A DNA stretch of 64,000 nucleotides, from assembly GCF_028769735.1 (NCBI RefSeq), contig NC_088171.1:66198216-66262215 (forward strand), read 5' to 3'. Positions 19,791-32,700 of this stretch are shown one piece after another. The translations under genes were made by a program, and so were the position numbers. Position 1 is the stretch's first letter. Every line of letters begins with the position of its first letter. The DNA comes from Zonotrichia leucophrys gambelii. Its lineage: Eukaryota > Chordata > Aves > Passeriformes > Passerellidae. The notes beneath the pieces are model-generated. The model saw only the letters and a list, made by a program, of their open reading frames with translations, was not told where the DNA came from and made no database searches.

Positions 19791-22194
19791 GAAAAATTAT
19801 GAGCAGTTTGCTGGAGTGCCTCTTATCATAGGCATTGATTGCCCTTTCTATCTCCTGGTGTTAGAATTCCCCCAGAACCCTGCAGAAGAGCTGCTTGATG
19901 GTGTGGGAGAGGGACTGTGAATCTGTGACTCTGCACTAGCTAACAGCTTTGTAGGAGAACTGGCAAAAATACACCCTTTCCCCCCAGCAGTGCAAAGTCT
20001 GCCCAGAAATCCATGTAAAGCTTTCTTCTTTTCACAAGAGGTGTTAAATCTAGGGGCTGCACTGGTCACTGGCAGACTTAGGGATGAGGGCTGCTGTGTG
20101 TCCTGGGCTACTCTCTGAGCAGAACTTGTGCTAAAGTTTCTGCTACCCACATCATTCATCTAGCCCTTAATTCAGAGCCTGGTCTGTTCCTCTATGCAGT
20201 TATTTAATTAGAATGTAAGTAGCAATTAAAAAGTTGCCACAAATATTAAGAATAGCTCTTATCTGAAATATCTATCTATCTATCTGTCTGTCTGTCTATC
20301 TTTCATCCCTTTTTTCCTCCATGATGGACAGCAGCCTTCTAAGAGGTACAAGGACTGAAGAGATGGCCATGAAGTGATCCAGAAGTTGTCCAGGCTGCTT
20401 CTTAGTTTGGTATTCCTTGTCATCATCACTCTCTGCTTTTCACTTGTAGGCACAGCTCCCTCTGCCCTATGTTTTCTCACTTGCTGGTTTTCTTCTTTCT
20501 TCTCCCTCTCTTCGCTTGTGACTCTTTGAGAACTTTGTTCTCCTTTTTCTTCCTTCTCCTCACTTATATGTATGTGAGTGCCCAGTGTCAGGGAGAATTG
20601 TGTCAGTAAAACCACCTTCTCTACACATTGGCACATTTAGATGTGAGTAGAAAGAAGACAACAGTAATTGGAGCTTTGTGGCCCCAGCCCATTTGCCTGT
20701 GTTAGTTCCTGCTGCAGGTACATGAGGGAGGAGGTGCTGCCTCTGTGCCTCCCCAGCATCCATACCTGTCTCTAGACAGGCCTCCAATGACTTGTTTTTC
20801 AGTCCCATGCTGTTTCCATTGGCTCTCACATGCTGCTGGTGGGTTCCTTCCTTGCTGTCTCCCTTCTGTGTGTGAGCCCCAGCAGGCTCTGAGGCAGCTG
20901 ACCTGGTGGAAAGCAGTCCTGCCATGACACAGCACCCGGGGGATGACTGCAAGGGCCATGCCTTGGGGAGACAAATCCTTTCTCTGGGACAAAGCCAGCA
21001 GTGCACTGAGGGCTCTCAGGGCACCCTCATGCCCACCTCTGCATACTGGGTTGTTGGTGGACCCATGATGATGCCACCTCCTCTCATCATCTCAGGGAGT
21101 CAGACCTGACCTCCTGTGCAGCTTCATGATTTCATTCTCTTTGGGCGATCTCTGCTGGGGATCTGGCCCTTTCTTACTGGGTTCTGAACCAGCAGCACAG
21201 CATTCCTGAAGGGTGACTGCAGTGATGAGGCAATTAATTACAAAGCTGACTTAACCGTGTACTCAGGTTTAAACAAGTTTGCATCACTAACATTCCCCAT
21301 GTAATTTATTTTAAAGGAGCAGAAAGAGTTGTGAAGCAAAAACTGTCTGAGCACATGTGGCTGTGCAAAAGGCAAGGGTGGCAGGGACAGGAAATGTAGA
21401 GAGCAAGGACTTGTTTCCCCCTGAGCAAGTGCAGGAGAGACTTCATGGTTTTGTGTTCCATGTCAGTAGTTGCACTGTGAGCTGATTCTGTGGAGGACCA
21501 GGGTCCTGTATGGCAAGGCAGGACAATCCTTCTGGAAATCCCAGCAGACCTGGTATCATACCAATAACTGAGAATAACTGCAAGATGCTTTGGGAATACT
21601 GCTGCTTCCTGATGCCTTCAAGCACAAAGAGCCAGATGAACGTGGCTTTCAAGAGCTCCATGGAGTCAAGAATCACCACCAGTAATCACGGATGACTACA
21701 TGCAAGTGTGGAGACATACAGGTGCCCTTCACCTGTTGCAGTTTTAATGATACTGACCTGTTTGCTGCCAAAAATAGTTTAGGCTGAAGTGTGTGACAGA
21801 GTCAGTTAATAATTATCTTTTACAAAAAAGAAGCAGGAGCAAAATGTACTAGCAAGTAAAAAGGTATTTGGAGGCACAGGAAGCATAGGAAGTTACTGCT
21901 GCTATCCTTCAGACTAACTTGTGCTGAAAGTTTGTCTTTGATTAGTGTTCCTCTGGAGCCTTTTCAACAGTGAATAAGTCTTCTTTAGCCTGCAAAACTT
22001 GATCCCTTCACGGTGGTGTCTGTATCTGAACAAAGTTAGGCCCCTGTAAGAAAGAGGAAAAAAATTAATTTGTGCCAACATCTGCCCTAGTGGTTTTGAG
22101 AGGTGGACTGAAGAGAGTTGTTCCCGATACCAAACCTAACATTGAGCAGGTTAGGTCCATGCCACCCATTAAGATTAGAATGCACAGCAACTCT
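19791..22194. other. Unique non-coding sequence with a microsatellite
   Basis: No gene recognised. The segment contains the TATC/TGTC tract described separately and several overlapping frames of 60-148 codons around 20280-21110 with no known domain. A short AT-rich patch at 21225-21310 (with CAATTAATTAC and GTAATTTATTTTAAAG) looks like a conserved element in style only. Confidence 0.45.
20269..20304 (+). repeat. (TATC)n/(TGTC)n tetranucleotide microsatellite
   Basis: TATC units change to TGTC units and back to TATC over about 36 bases. This is a compound tetranucleotide tract of the kind that arises by point mutation spreading through slippage. Confidence 0.9.
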
Positions 22195-22490
22195 GATTTC
22201 AGGCTGTGTTTTTATTTAAACCCTATCTGCAGATGTATCTAATAAACACTACTGGAAACTAATTTACATTCTAAGATCTATTAATTTAATCATAGTCATT
22301 ATAAAAGTCAACCAGTAAATAGCAAGTAAAGCAAGCAGAGTGAAACAACAAGATGAGATAACTAATCTAACTTAAATAATGACAAGCACTGCAATCTAGA
22401 ACAAAAAAATCACACAAGTTAACACTTTAACAGCATTTGCATCCCAGTCTATTAGATCTTTCATACTTGGTGTGACGAAAGTGTGGGATG
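22195..22490. promoter_or_regulatory. Possible conserved non-coding element, AT-rich
   Basis: Complex AT-rich sequence with TCTATTAATTTAATCATAG, AACTAATCTAACTTAAATAATG and several AAGCAAGCAG-like bits. There is no open frame and no simple repeat. The regulatory call is weak and rests on composition alone. Confidence 0.22.
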
Positions 22491-23718
22491 AGTAAAAACA
22501 AGTCCTTACGGGCAAAATTCAACCACGCAAGGAAAGCCTGGATAAAATCTTCCCCATCCTTTCAGTCCTGTGGAAGGATGAACTAGAAGAGCCACTGGGT
22601 AGAAAATGTGTGTTTTTCCAACCATGGGATTGAGTCCAGACACAGCGTGCCAAGACCTTGATATGGAGGATGCTCTGTTGTTGTTGCAGTCCATGAGACT
22701 TAGAGCAGAAGTTCCAAAGCTTTGCAGCCCGCCCATGGGGAGGAACATCTCTGCAGTGCTTTCAAACTCAGATGTAAGCTGGGAGCTTGTGCCCCGGAGA
22801 AAGGAAAACCTGGTGCTTGGGGCAGAGCATGAGACACTAGCAAATCCAGATTTTGTTTCTTTCAGTCCTTGAGTCTCTTTCTGATGAAAACTGCCACGAG
22901 GCTAAAGCTTTTTCTAGAGCTGCAGAGGTAATGGTTTTGGTGGCTTCCACTCCGAAGATGACTCTTAGCACACAACAAAGGTAGCAGCAAGTATAGTGAG
23001 GGTCAGACAGGACTGGGGAATCTGACCTCATTTGAAGAAACTCTGATGGTGGAGTGCCTTGAATGAAAGAATGACAAGATTTTATAGTTAGCACTTATGT
23101 ATATTTAAAATCGTACCTTTCAAGCACATCAGATTGCTGTTGTCTGCTGCTTGCTCCAGCCCTGCTTCCCAAAGCAATGGTGACCCCTTTGGCCTCTGCA
23201 GGCAACTCCACATCCATCAGCAGCAGAGTCAGCTCCATGTGCCTCTGACAAGGGGCAGTCCATAGTGCCTCCAATGATGGTTGAGGAACAGACTTTGCTC
23301 CCAAGGCTTATATAGCCCTTGGAATTCTTTCTGAGCTGTGTCTATGGTTTAAAGAATTTCTCCTTATTATTTCCCTCTGAGTCTCTCACATCAATTTCCT
23401 TCTGCAACCCCAAATCAAACAAGTCATGAGTGCTATGACTCCTCCCCAAGGGAGGAGATCTGTTGTTTTGGTGAGAACCACCCTCTGGCCAAGCACTTTC
23501 ATAGGTCAGTTCCTGAGTAGTAAAGCCTATAAATAAATGAATTTAGAGATTTGATGATGCCCCTGGGAAATTTCACATCAACACATTTGTGTAAAGGCAG
23601 CTCCAGGCCCAGGCCTCTCCCATTCCTTTTATTTTAAGAGACATATTCTCAAGAAGACTTCTTTCTTGGGGCCATATTTTTTTAAAGTGGTCCTATCTCT
23701 GCATCCAAGTGTGAGACT
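22491..23718. other. Unique non-coding sequence
   Basis: No gene recognised. A TATATAG motif at 23309-23315 sits in DNA without CpG enrichment, so I do not call a promoter. Frames at 22506-23304 on both strands are short and featureless. Confidence 0.45.
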
Positions 23719-23781
23719 ATAATAATAATAATAATAACAACAGCAATAACAACAACAACAACAGCTAATGATGATGATAAG
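23719..23781 (+). repeat. Compound (AAT)n/(AAC)n/(ATG)n trinucleotide tract
   Basis: About five AAT units are followed by AAC units interrupted by AGC, then a short ATG run. The tract covers some 63 bases and is an impure trinucleotide microsatellite. Confidence 0.9.
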
Positions 23782-26700
23782 TGTAATACCTTTCACTTAT
23801 GTGTTTCTCATTGCTGTGATTTGCATTACATCAGAAATGTACAATAGGGGCTCCCTGCCAAGCAGATAACCAGTGTTGACCTGAAGATGCTATGCTGCAA
23901 GACATAAGCAAGCTCCAAATAAAAATACACATGCAAAATTATATACGCTTACATATATGGCCTCGATCTGATTCATCCAAAGAGATGAAAGCAGTTGGCA
24001 AACAGCAATTAACTCATTTTCATGCAACAGATAAGCATCATATTTCTATCTGATGGATGAGCAAGACAAGTTAAATGACTTGCCCAAGGTTACACAATGC
24101 ATTGGGGCAGAGCTTGGAAGCAGTATAAAGAAGTCTTCATCCCCTGATCTAACTTTCCTCTTCTTGACTTTCATCTGAATTTTCAGTGTACAGAGGAACA
24201 GACTTTCAGAAATGTGCACACACGTACACGTAGACTTGTGAACCTGGAAGATAAAAAGACATTAAGGCAGGGCCTTAACTGCATCTGGTTAGCAAACTCC
24301 CCTTGAAGACCTGTATGTTCTCCACAGCCTCTTAGCCTGAGTAGTTTAAAGGGCTGCAGCCAATTAGAATTTGATTTTGAGTAACAAATTTTCTTTTCCA
24401 ACATCATTTAGATCTGTGCCTCTCTTGATGTTATAATTTTCAGTTTTAATGTCACTGAATTTTGGCTTTGGTTAAAGAAGAAGCAAGAGTTGCTGGACAA
24501 CTGCAAAGGGATGCTTTTCTTAATAGCAGAGAGACTGCAACCATTTAAGCTTCATTTTTTTTCTTCTTTCTTGTTTTTTGGTGTCTATCTGAGAGAAAAG
24601 CACTTACTGTTAATCTCATAGCAGTGAATTACAGAGAATTCACTCACTTCCATAATGTTTTCTACTCAAAGATCTTTAGAAATACTATGCATTAATTTAG
24701 CATGACAGCACTGCTATAAAGGTATATGGGGCTTCTCCACATTTTAGAGAGGAAGAAATTATTGAAAGAAACTTGAAGGTCTGCTTGCTAGCAGTGGGGA
24801 TTTTGGATGGTATGGGCAGGTGTAAAGAGCCAAGCATATAAATGCAATAGTCCACTTCCAGAGACATATTTTAATATGCATATCAGGAAAACTTCTGTAC
24901 CCAATAACTATGAAATTTAATATCTCACAAGTGAGTGAATTACCCAAGATCTTAAAGGAAATCTGTGGCAGAATCAGGAAAGTGTCCTGCTCTTGTTCTT
25001 AAGCCACAAACCCACTTTTCCCTTTGAACCTCCAATCAGTCTTTTCTTTGATTTAAGGTTGACTGAGATGAGCTGATTAAATTTCCATGTATCATCTGGA
25101 AGCTTCAGAACAGGCTTGTTTTGCTAGACATTCCCATCAGCCCCCATAGTTTCAGGCCTTTTGATTATAAAATGCTTTTTACGTTAGTCTTCATGGAAAC
25201 TCCCTTTTTCTTTTGTTTTAATCATTTACAAGCTGGAGCTTTGCCAATTTATGTAACATGGTCTCATCCTACTCATTATTTCATCATACTCCTGCCAGAT
25301 CTTTATTAAATATATTTCTCCCCCCACTTTAGCAAAAAAGGGATGGGTGCCTGGGAACCTGGATATGCAAAATGAGTGGGAATTCAGATTTTTTTTTCTT
25401 CCTCTGTGTTTTTCACTCTCTTTTGTTCCAGACTCAGAAATATCAGTGAGAAAGGTTATCTTCCCCAGCTGTGAGAGAGAAGTGACTGTCAAGTTTGGGT
25501 GGGTTTTTAGTGAGGGGTGGGATTCTTACTCTCTCCAAGCTCTCACTAAAAGGGAGACAAGCTGCAGACTTTGAAGTCTTATTCATGGTCATAGCACAAA
25601 AAAAACCAAAAAACCAGTAAATTTTTGTCTATGGGTCTATGAAGCAGGTTTCTGCCCTTCCTAAATACCTCCTAAGCCTTTTTAATGTGCAGTTCAGGTA
25701 TACTTGGGTTTCCTATCTCTTTTCACTGCTTTGGTACTTCCCTCCCCATGTCATCTGTTATTTTTAAGGTGTGTGCCCTGCTAATGGAAAAAGCTGTACA
25801 ACTCTCTGTGAATTTTCACCACCTACCTTCACCTCTCTGAAAGCTGTGAGCACAACATCTAAAATGTGACACTAAGAACTGTGACCCAGTCATCCTTGAG
25901 GGACATAGTGGTGCTCTTGGCTTGGCTGGACAGTTCAGGGAACACAGGCACTGAAAATTCCTGAATCCTGCTGGTGAAGCTTGGCCATGGTGCTTATTCA
26001 TTGGTAAAGAGTTGTTTGAGGACTCTTTCTGCCTTATAAAGATTGATCTTGTGAGGAAGTAGTCACAAGAGTACTCACAAGAGTCCAGGGCTGTAGCCTG
26101 TGCTGCTCCTACTTGATAAAGCCACACTCTAATTTTTTTCTTTTAAATTTTTAGACTCAAACAAAGCCATTGAGTAATTCCATACACCATGTAGCAAAAT
26201 CAGGACCAGACAATTTCCTGGTAACCACACCATTGAGCAGACCATAGGTCCCAGTCTGTCACTCTCTGCTGTTGTCCATGAGAGGATTTCTCCCCCTGTG
26301 TTTGCCTCCCATGGGCACAGACTGTTTTGCTTGTTCCCAGGATGAGAAATTTCTCATGTATTTTGCATATATGTTGAACCATGAGCTTTTGTACAGTTAC
26401 ACAAACTTGTGGTTTCCTATGAGTGCAAGGTTCTCCTCACCCCCAGTGGTTTTCCTAACTTTTTTTGGTGATAACTATCAGCTTTTCGTGGTTTGAAGAG
26501 AACAGGGGCTCCCATTATTTAAACTTGCTGCTGTGCTGCAAACACTTAAACAACTTGCCCAAACTTTTCTCCTTTGACTTGATGGACCCCATTTTAGTGT
26601 TCAGGATGGGACTTGACACCTCAGAATCCAGCCATGCCTAATTAGTGTAGGTGTGGACAGCACACTGTACGAGATCTTCTTCTTGCACATGCTTTGTGTA

Positions 26701-28879
26701 CATGTGATTACACATGATGTTGTGTTTGTGTCACTGGAAACGTGCTGTCAGCTGAGCTGAGGACCCTGGGTCAGTGTCCCAGGGGGAATTCTCCTCAGGA
26801 CCCCTGTCCCCCCAGCCCTCACACATGGCTTATTTCAGTGCATTTCAAGTACAAACATGACTGCTCTTCTGAAGTGCTTTTATGAGCCTTGGAGGTAAGT
26901 CATCTCAGGCAGGGATGATTTAGCAGTGTGCCTTTGAGAAGGTGAACTCCAGCAGAGGCAGGGAAGTCACCCCAAACCTCTCACCAGGGTGCTGGCAGAT
27001 CTTTTAATGCAGCTCCCAAGAACTTCTCGCTCCTCTCCAGCGCAGCCTCAGGCAGGACTAGGGGATGCACTTCAGGACTCTGCAGCCCACACCACACAAA
27101 ACACCTATAAAAGTATCATAAAATGTGCTGTGTGCTAGAGCTAAGTGCCTGTCACTGCCAATGGAAAGCATCAAAACCAGGATGCTTGAGCTGCATTGAG
27201 GAGAACGGGGCAGGTTCATGCTTAGTCTGAACAGCAGGAAGGCAATGTGGGGACTGTGCCAAAAATACACAAATATGTGCTCACCTCCTAACAGAGATGA
27301 GCATGGAATCATCTCCAAGGCCTATGGCTCCAATGGAGTGCTCTGGAGGCTGCTGGAGGCAGAAAATGGTTCAAGCAGGCCAGTGGAAGTTGGGAACAAA
27401 ACCCCAATTAAAAATAAAAGTGGGAAACCCATAGGTCTGTAATGAAACATGGGTCAATTGGCTGGAGAGAGGGGAATTAACATAGGGCCCCACTGTTATC
27501 AGAAACTGTGCTGAAATTACAGTTAAACTGTTATCTTTTCAGACTTGGCCTCTGTCTCAGTTCAGAAGCAGCTTGAGAAACAGCAAAATATGTTGGGATA
27601 GCAAAGGTACCATGTATCTTTCCCAGCTTTGTTTTCACTTGCCTTCTAGTTGCCTCTTTCATAATTGCTGAATTTGTGCTCCAATTTTGTCTTAATTCAT
27701 GGAATTAATGGTGTGTAAAATGTGAATTTCTGAGGATATGCAGCAAGGAAGTAACTTTTTCAGGAGCTGCTGTAATTGCAGGGTTATTTGTTTGGCCCAG
27801 GCCTGATAGTAAAGTTGTTTGTGACTTTTAAGCTGGCAAATAGGAACCCCAATATTGAACTATGTGATGAAGATACCTTTCAACCGTCTCACTGTCTGGA
27901 AGGGAAGGAGCTTCAAGACTGGCCTCATGGTTTATGTTTCCAAAGGTGACTTTTGCCTTTTGGTGCTCAGCTTTTGGATGCCAAATTCTCAGACCAGCTC
28001 TTTGTGGTCTGAGAACCACGAGAGCAACCACGAGAGTCAATGAGTTTCTGCCAGGATGCCAAGAGTGCTATCCCAGTACAACACAGTCCATTTTATTAAA
28101 GTGGAATGGCCTCTAAATAAGAATATTTCATGGGATGTGAGCACTTAAGCCTATATAACTTCTCTAAGCTAATGTTGAGAGCCAGCTTTCATTCCTCATG
28201 CGGTCTCACAGGCAGCTGGCAACAAGCCTTAGGAGAGGGACAGCAAGTGGGACAGTTGAACTTGGGGTTTTTAGGGGGGACAAGGAACAGGAGGTCATGG
28301 AGAAGCATGACCAGCCCAAAAGGAGCAGCAGTGGCATGGACACAGCTGGCAGCAGGGGCTTTGCCCAGGCCAGTCTTGCATTGGGCAGTTTATCAAACTG
28401 CATCACATTGCTTCCACCACAGCCTCTGGGGATAACTGGCTATTTGAATGGGGGCACATGTCAAAGAGAGACCCCAGCACCGTGGAGCTTGGCGTGTTCT
28501 AGCTGCAGACCCATCCCAAAGCCACAGCTCCGGTTTGTCCTGTCCCCTTTGCTGTCACATTCTAAACCCTACAATTTCAGTTCAGGCCTGGTGCTTCCCT
28601 TTTGGCAAGTGTTAGCCTGCAAAAAATCATCTTGTAATTGCCATGCTGACATCTTTGCTGTGGAGCTGGGCTCTGGAGGCTTGCAGCCCTCTTCCAGGAG
28701 GCCCCAGCTCAAGCTGGAGCTGTTAGTTATGCTCTGCACCGGAGCAGCACTCACACAAAACCAACATGGCAGCTGGTGCTGGGCTTTCATGGACACATAA
28801 CAGCCCAAATGCCAAAAAGACGAGGGGGGGAAGAAAAAATCTATTTAAGCAATTTTTCCCTCTCTATAGGAACTTAGCC
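23782..28879. other. Unique non-coding sequence
   Basis: About 5 kb without a gene, RNA or element that I can name. The longest frame, 200 codons at 28198-28800 plus, overlaps frames on the other strand (28206-28406, 28569-28808). It lacks a domain and has an irregular composition, so I treat it as chance. Confidence 0.45.
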
Positions 28880-29045
28880 TGTCAGCAGCATAAACACTTG
28901 CAATCATGCACTTCCTAGGATGCATGTGCTATCGAAAAGGGAGGTGTTAATTGCTGTGCTAATTACAACATGATTGCTTTGCACTTGTTTTGCACTTGCA
29001 GGTGATTAAATTTTTAACGAAGCATATTACTTGGCACTGTTAGCA
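28880..29045. promoter_or_regulatory. Possible conserved element left of the GC-rich block
   Basis: The stretch holds TTAATTGCTG, GCTAATTACAAC, GTGATTAAATTTTTAACG and AGTTAACAC motifs in quick succession. Several are homeodomain-type ATTA cores and one is an HNF1/GTTAAC-like half site. It abuts the TC microsatellite and the GC-rich block at 29100-29720, so the two may be one regulatory unit. Confidence 0.3.
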
Positions 29046-29059
29046 TAGTTAACACATTT

Positions 29060-29078
29060 CTCTCTCTCTCTCTCTCTT
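29060..29078 (+). repeat. (CT)n dinucleotide tract
   Basis: About nine uninterrupted CT units followed by a longer C/T-rich tract to 29097. It separates the AT-rich segment on the left from the GC-rich block on the right. GAGA-type tracts are common next to promoters, though this one is short. Confidence 0.85.
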
Positions 29079-29099
29079 CCTCTCCCCCTCCTTTTCCTA

Positions 29100-29720
29100 T
29101 GCCTTGGGAGAAGTCCTGTGCTGCAGACCCTTGGCTGGCTGCGATGTGCTGTTGTGCTTGGAACGAGCCCCTGTTTGGGCTGTGGTTGGCGGAACCCCGG
29201 GATCCTGCTCGGAAAGAGCAGCAGCCTGAGTTATCATCAGGCTCAGCGTGGCGGCGCCGGCCAGATGCGAATGCAGAACCCACCAAGGTATTAGCTAAAA
29301 ATTAGGCGAGGCTGTTGATGCCAATCTCACAGATTTCATTTAAAAACTATGCCAGCTCTAGCCAGCCAGGCGGCAGCGGCGGAGGGTGTGCGGGAAGGTG
29401 GGGAAATGACAGCAAGTTCCCCGTGATTTATTTCTGCTTTGCTGAGCGGGTTCCCAGCTGAACGAGAGCAGGGGAAACTTGCATCTGTTCGACGGGCAGG
29501 CTCGCATCTCTCCAATAAGGCGGCAATTACACGGCCCAGTGAGGATGCGTGACCAAAGGAAGGCTAGGTGAGCCAGCCCCTCGGATTTATTGATGGGCAT
29601 AGATGGCTTTACCTTTCTGGTTTTACAAGTTCCCCTGCAAACTTGTTGATTCTGAGCGAATCGATCCCGAAAGAACGACAAATCGTCTTTTGGTGGATGT
29701 TGTCCAGCCTGGGGTATTGG
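29100..29720. promoter_or_regulatory. CpG-enriched block, candidate enhancer or minor promoter
   Basis: Roughly 30 CpGs occur in about 600 bases, well above the surrounding sequence but sparser than the island at 1830-2430. GC-rich bits (GGCGGCGCCGGCC near 29250) alternate with AT-rich, complex motifs (TTAGCTAAAAATTAGGC near 29291-29307, CCAATAAGGCGGCAATTACAC near 29512) that look constrained. CCAAT boxes and an ATCGAT motif (29661-29666) are present. A distal regulatory element near a developmental gene, or the promoter of a non-coding RNA, fits best. Open frames on both strands (29014-29305, 29358-29681) are unremarkable. Confidence 0.4.
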
Positions 29721-32700
29721 TTTTGAATTGCTCAGCTCTGGGGGCTTTTGCCTTTGGAGATTGTCTGGTCTATTTTTTGTGGCAGTGTAAACTCTCTGAG
29801 GCTCTTGGGGTCAGGCTGCATGAATGGGCTGGATAGTTGCTAGTATACACATAAAAAGGGGCTGTGATCTAGTCCTGAAGAGTGCTCCTCACAAGAGGCC
29901 AAAAGGCACCTCCTGCCTCTCTTCAGGGATGATACTGATAAAAGGAGAGAAACTGGGTGGACAGTGAGAAATATTGGAAAGGCTAGAAAAGACAGTCTCA
30001 GCCAACTTTTTAAATTTCATGACTGAGAGCCACTCAATGAGGAAGCAGAAGAGGAAAAAAGAATATTCGAAACTGATAAGGAAATATTTTTAGATAACAT
30101 TTAATTAACCCTGGGAACTTACAAAACACCACTGAGTCTAAAAGATTAACAGGATTCAAAACAGACTAAGTAGGCATTTTATGGACGAGAAGAATTGCAT
30201 GAGACAAGATTTAAAAATCTATAAGGGATGCAAACTCTCATGCTTCATGGCATTGGGAAACAGCAAACTGGTGAGAAGTAGGAAAGTGCTTCTCTCGTGG
30301 GCAGATCATCCCATGATGGTTCATGGGGAGTTTCTTGCACTGTCCTGTGAGGCAGCTGGTCTGGGGTGCTGGCACGGATGGGCATTGAGAGAGGCAGAAC
30401 AATGGCCTGATCCAGCACCCAGCCATTCCTTTGTGCTCTGCATCCGGGCTAGTCCAGGGATACCTTATAAAACAGAAAGGGGGAAGCCAAAGAGCTTGCA
30501 AGGAGTCTACTTGAACACTCCTGACATAAATCCTTGCCTCTTGCACACGCACACCCCCAGTGAATTAATAGGAACAAAGGAAAAAAGTTGTTGCTGGGAT
30601 TGTTTACATAATACAAACTAAAAAGTGCCTGGGAACATTTCAGCATGAATCAGCTGAATTTATTTTGACTAAATTTTGTGAACCGTTTTTTAGCTGCATT
30701 TGCTGAATTTTACTGTGTCCAGGCACACACAAGCATACCTTGATGAGAAGTGAAATCCTGGAGGATTTGGGACAGCAGGTCTGCTCCCTGCAGAGCTGGG
30801 AAATAAGACTGAGGTTTGGTACCCACACAAGGCAGATTGCTCTGTGCCCTGTAGATGATTTGTTTTTAGCATTAAATGTTAAAATAAAGTATATAAATTG
30901 TATAAATTGCTGTGAGGTGATACCTTCACCACACTGTCATGACAGGGCAAGTTCAGTCTAGAAGTTCATGGACACTGACCCTCAAATACTAACTATAGAT
31001 AATGTAAATAGATTTGCCCATTGGCATCAAGGGGCCAAACTTAAGTACCTAAGCTTCACACTTTTTGCACCATGTCATTGTTCACATGTTGCTGTTCACA
31101 TAACTGGAGGACTAAGAGGCCAAGGGGGAGTGAAAATGACAATGGGAATATGTTTTTCTGCAGACCTGGAGAGCTTGCATTAACAATTTAGAATGCTGGC
31201 AAGGCTCTCTTTAATGTTTCATGCATTCTTTTGTCCCACACATTGCTGGCCTTCACCTTTCCTGTCATGTTGGCCATGTGGCCCTGCAGCAGGTCTGTCA
31301 CACAGGAGTGAAGGCGAAGGATGGGAGAGGACCCTGTGTGCCTGGAGGCCTGTCCCTGCAAAGCTAAAATGTGTGTGAATATGTGTGTGTGCCCCCTCCA
31401 TGGCAGGGGCTGAAGAGGTGAGGAGCAAGTGGGTGGTGTCTGTGAAGTCCTGGGGACTCCAGCAAAACGTCTTCAATTGCAGGACTGGTTTTTGCTTGGC
31501 TTTTCTGTGCCAGCCTTAAAAGATGTGAATTGATATCACTTTTAACTGGCAGGTTTCATTATCTGCAATTTCATTAAAAGTGATACCTGCAGAATGACCG
31601 CTGTTTTTTTTTATTTTTTGCTTTAATGGGTTCAATTCTATCTGCAGCAAACCTTGCCATTCCCCACTCCCCCCACACTTTCCAAACTTCATATTCTAGT
31701 CTATTACTCACTGTCTGTCTGGCCCCTATCGTATTTGACTGCAGATGTCATAACAGAAAAGAGATGAACAGGCAGCTCTTACTTCCTGATAAATTAATGT
31801 GCTGCAGTCTAATCCATATCCCAAATGATAAAGTTAACAACAGTTTGCAAGCCTGTCACATAATCTAAAAAATTCAGATGGATATTTTTGCCCCTTGTGT
31901 GGGAGGAAAAACCTGTTTCAGGGATGAACAGTTACTAATACATTTAAGCTCCAGCAGAATGTCATGGAAATGGCACAATTAATTCATCTGCCACCCCAAT
32001 CCAGTGGCGAAACACTTTTATTGGGAGCACCCTGTTTGGCAGGCTGCTGGCCGTGGCATGCTTCCCAAGGCTGCTGCAGCCTGCCCCCTCTCCTTCATCT
32101 GCTTGCTCCAGCTGGGCTGGGGCCCCGCTCAGCTGCCAGGCTTTGGGGGTGAGTGTCTGCCACAGCCTTTGGGGTCAGTCACCTGTGCTTCTCCCACAGC
32201 CCCCAGCATGTGGTCACGGGGACGTGGAAACGGGAGCTCAGCAAAGCCTGGCTCTAAATCTGCTGTGCCGCTCCAGAAACCGCGGCGTGTCAGCCATGGC
32301 AGCACACGTCCTTGGGCAGGAGCAAACTGATGTGCCCACCCCAAGGACAGATATCTGTGGATCTGCCACCATTCCATAGGCAGGGAGGGGGATGCTCTTC
32401 CCAGCCTCTGCCTCCTGTGCGGTTTCACTGGGGAAAACGACGTGTAGTGTCACCCTGGTTTTTTAAGATTTTCTAAGCCTTCTGATGTTAACATTCTTGT
32501 AGTGAACTTTCTCACACACATTCTGTAAATAACTCATCGTTTTGCATTCCTTTATGGAGGAAGAGAGAGTTGATAGACTCTTGGTTTGACCAGTGTCATT
32601 GGAGAGGTGTCACTGTCACCCTCCAATCTGCTGTCACTTTTGGAAAACTATAAATGTTAGAGTCAGAAAATAAACTTCCCTTTTTTTCCTTCACCTTGAG

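Noticed and set aside
23309..23315. TATATAG motif considered as a TATA box
   Set aside because: No CpG enrichment, initiator or downstream exon. AT motifs are frequent here.
28198..28800. 200-codon open frame on the plus strand
   Set aside because: Shadowed by frames on the opposite strand, no domain, no splice or promoter context.
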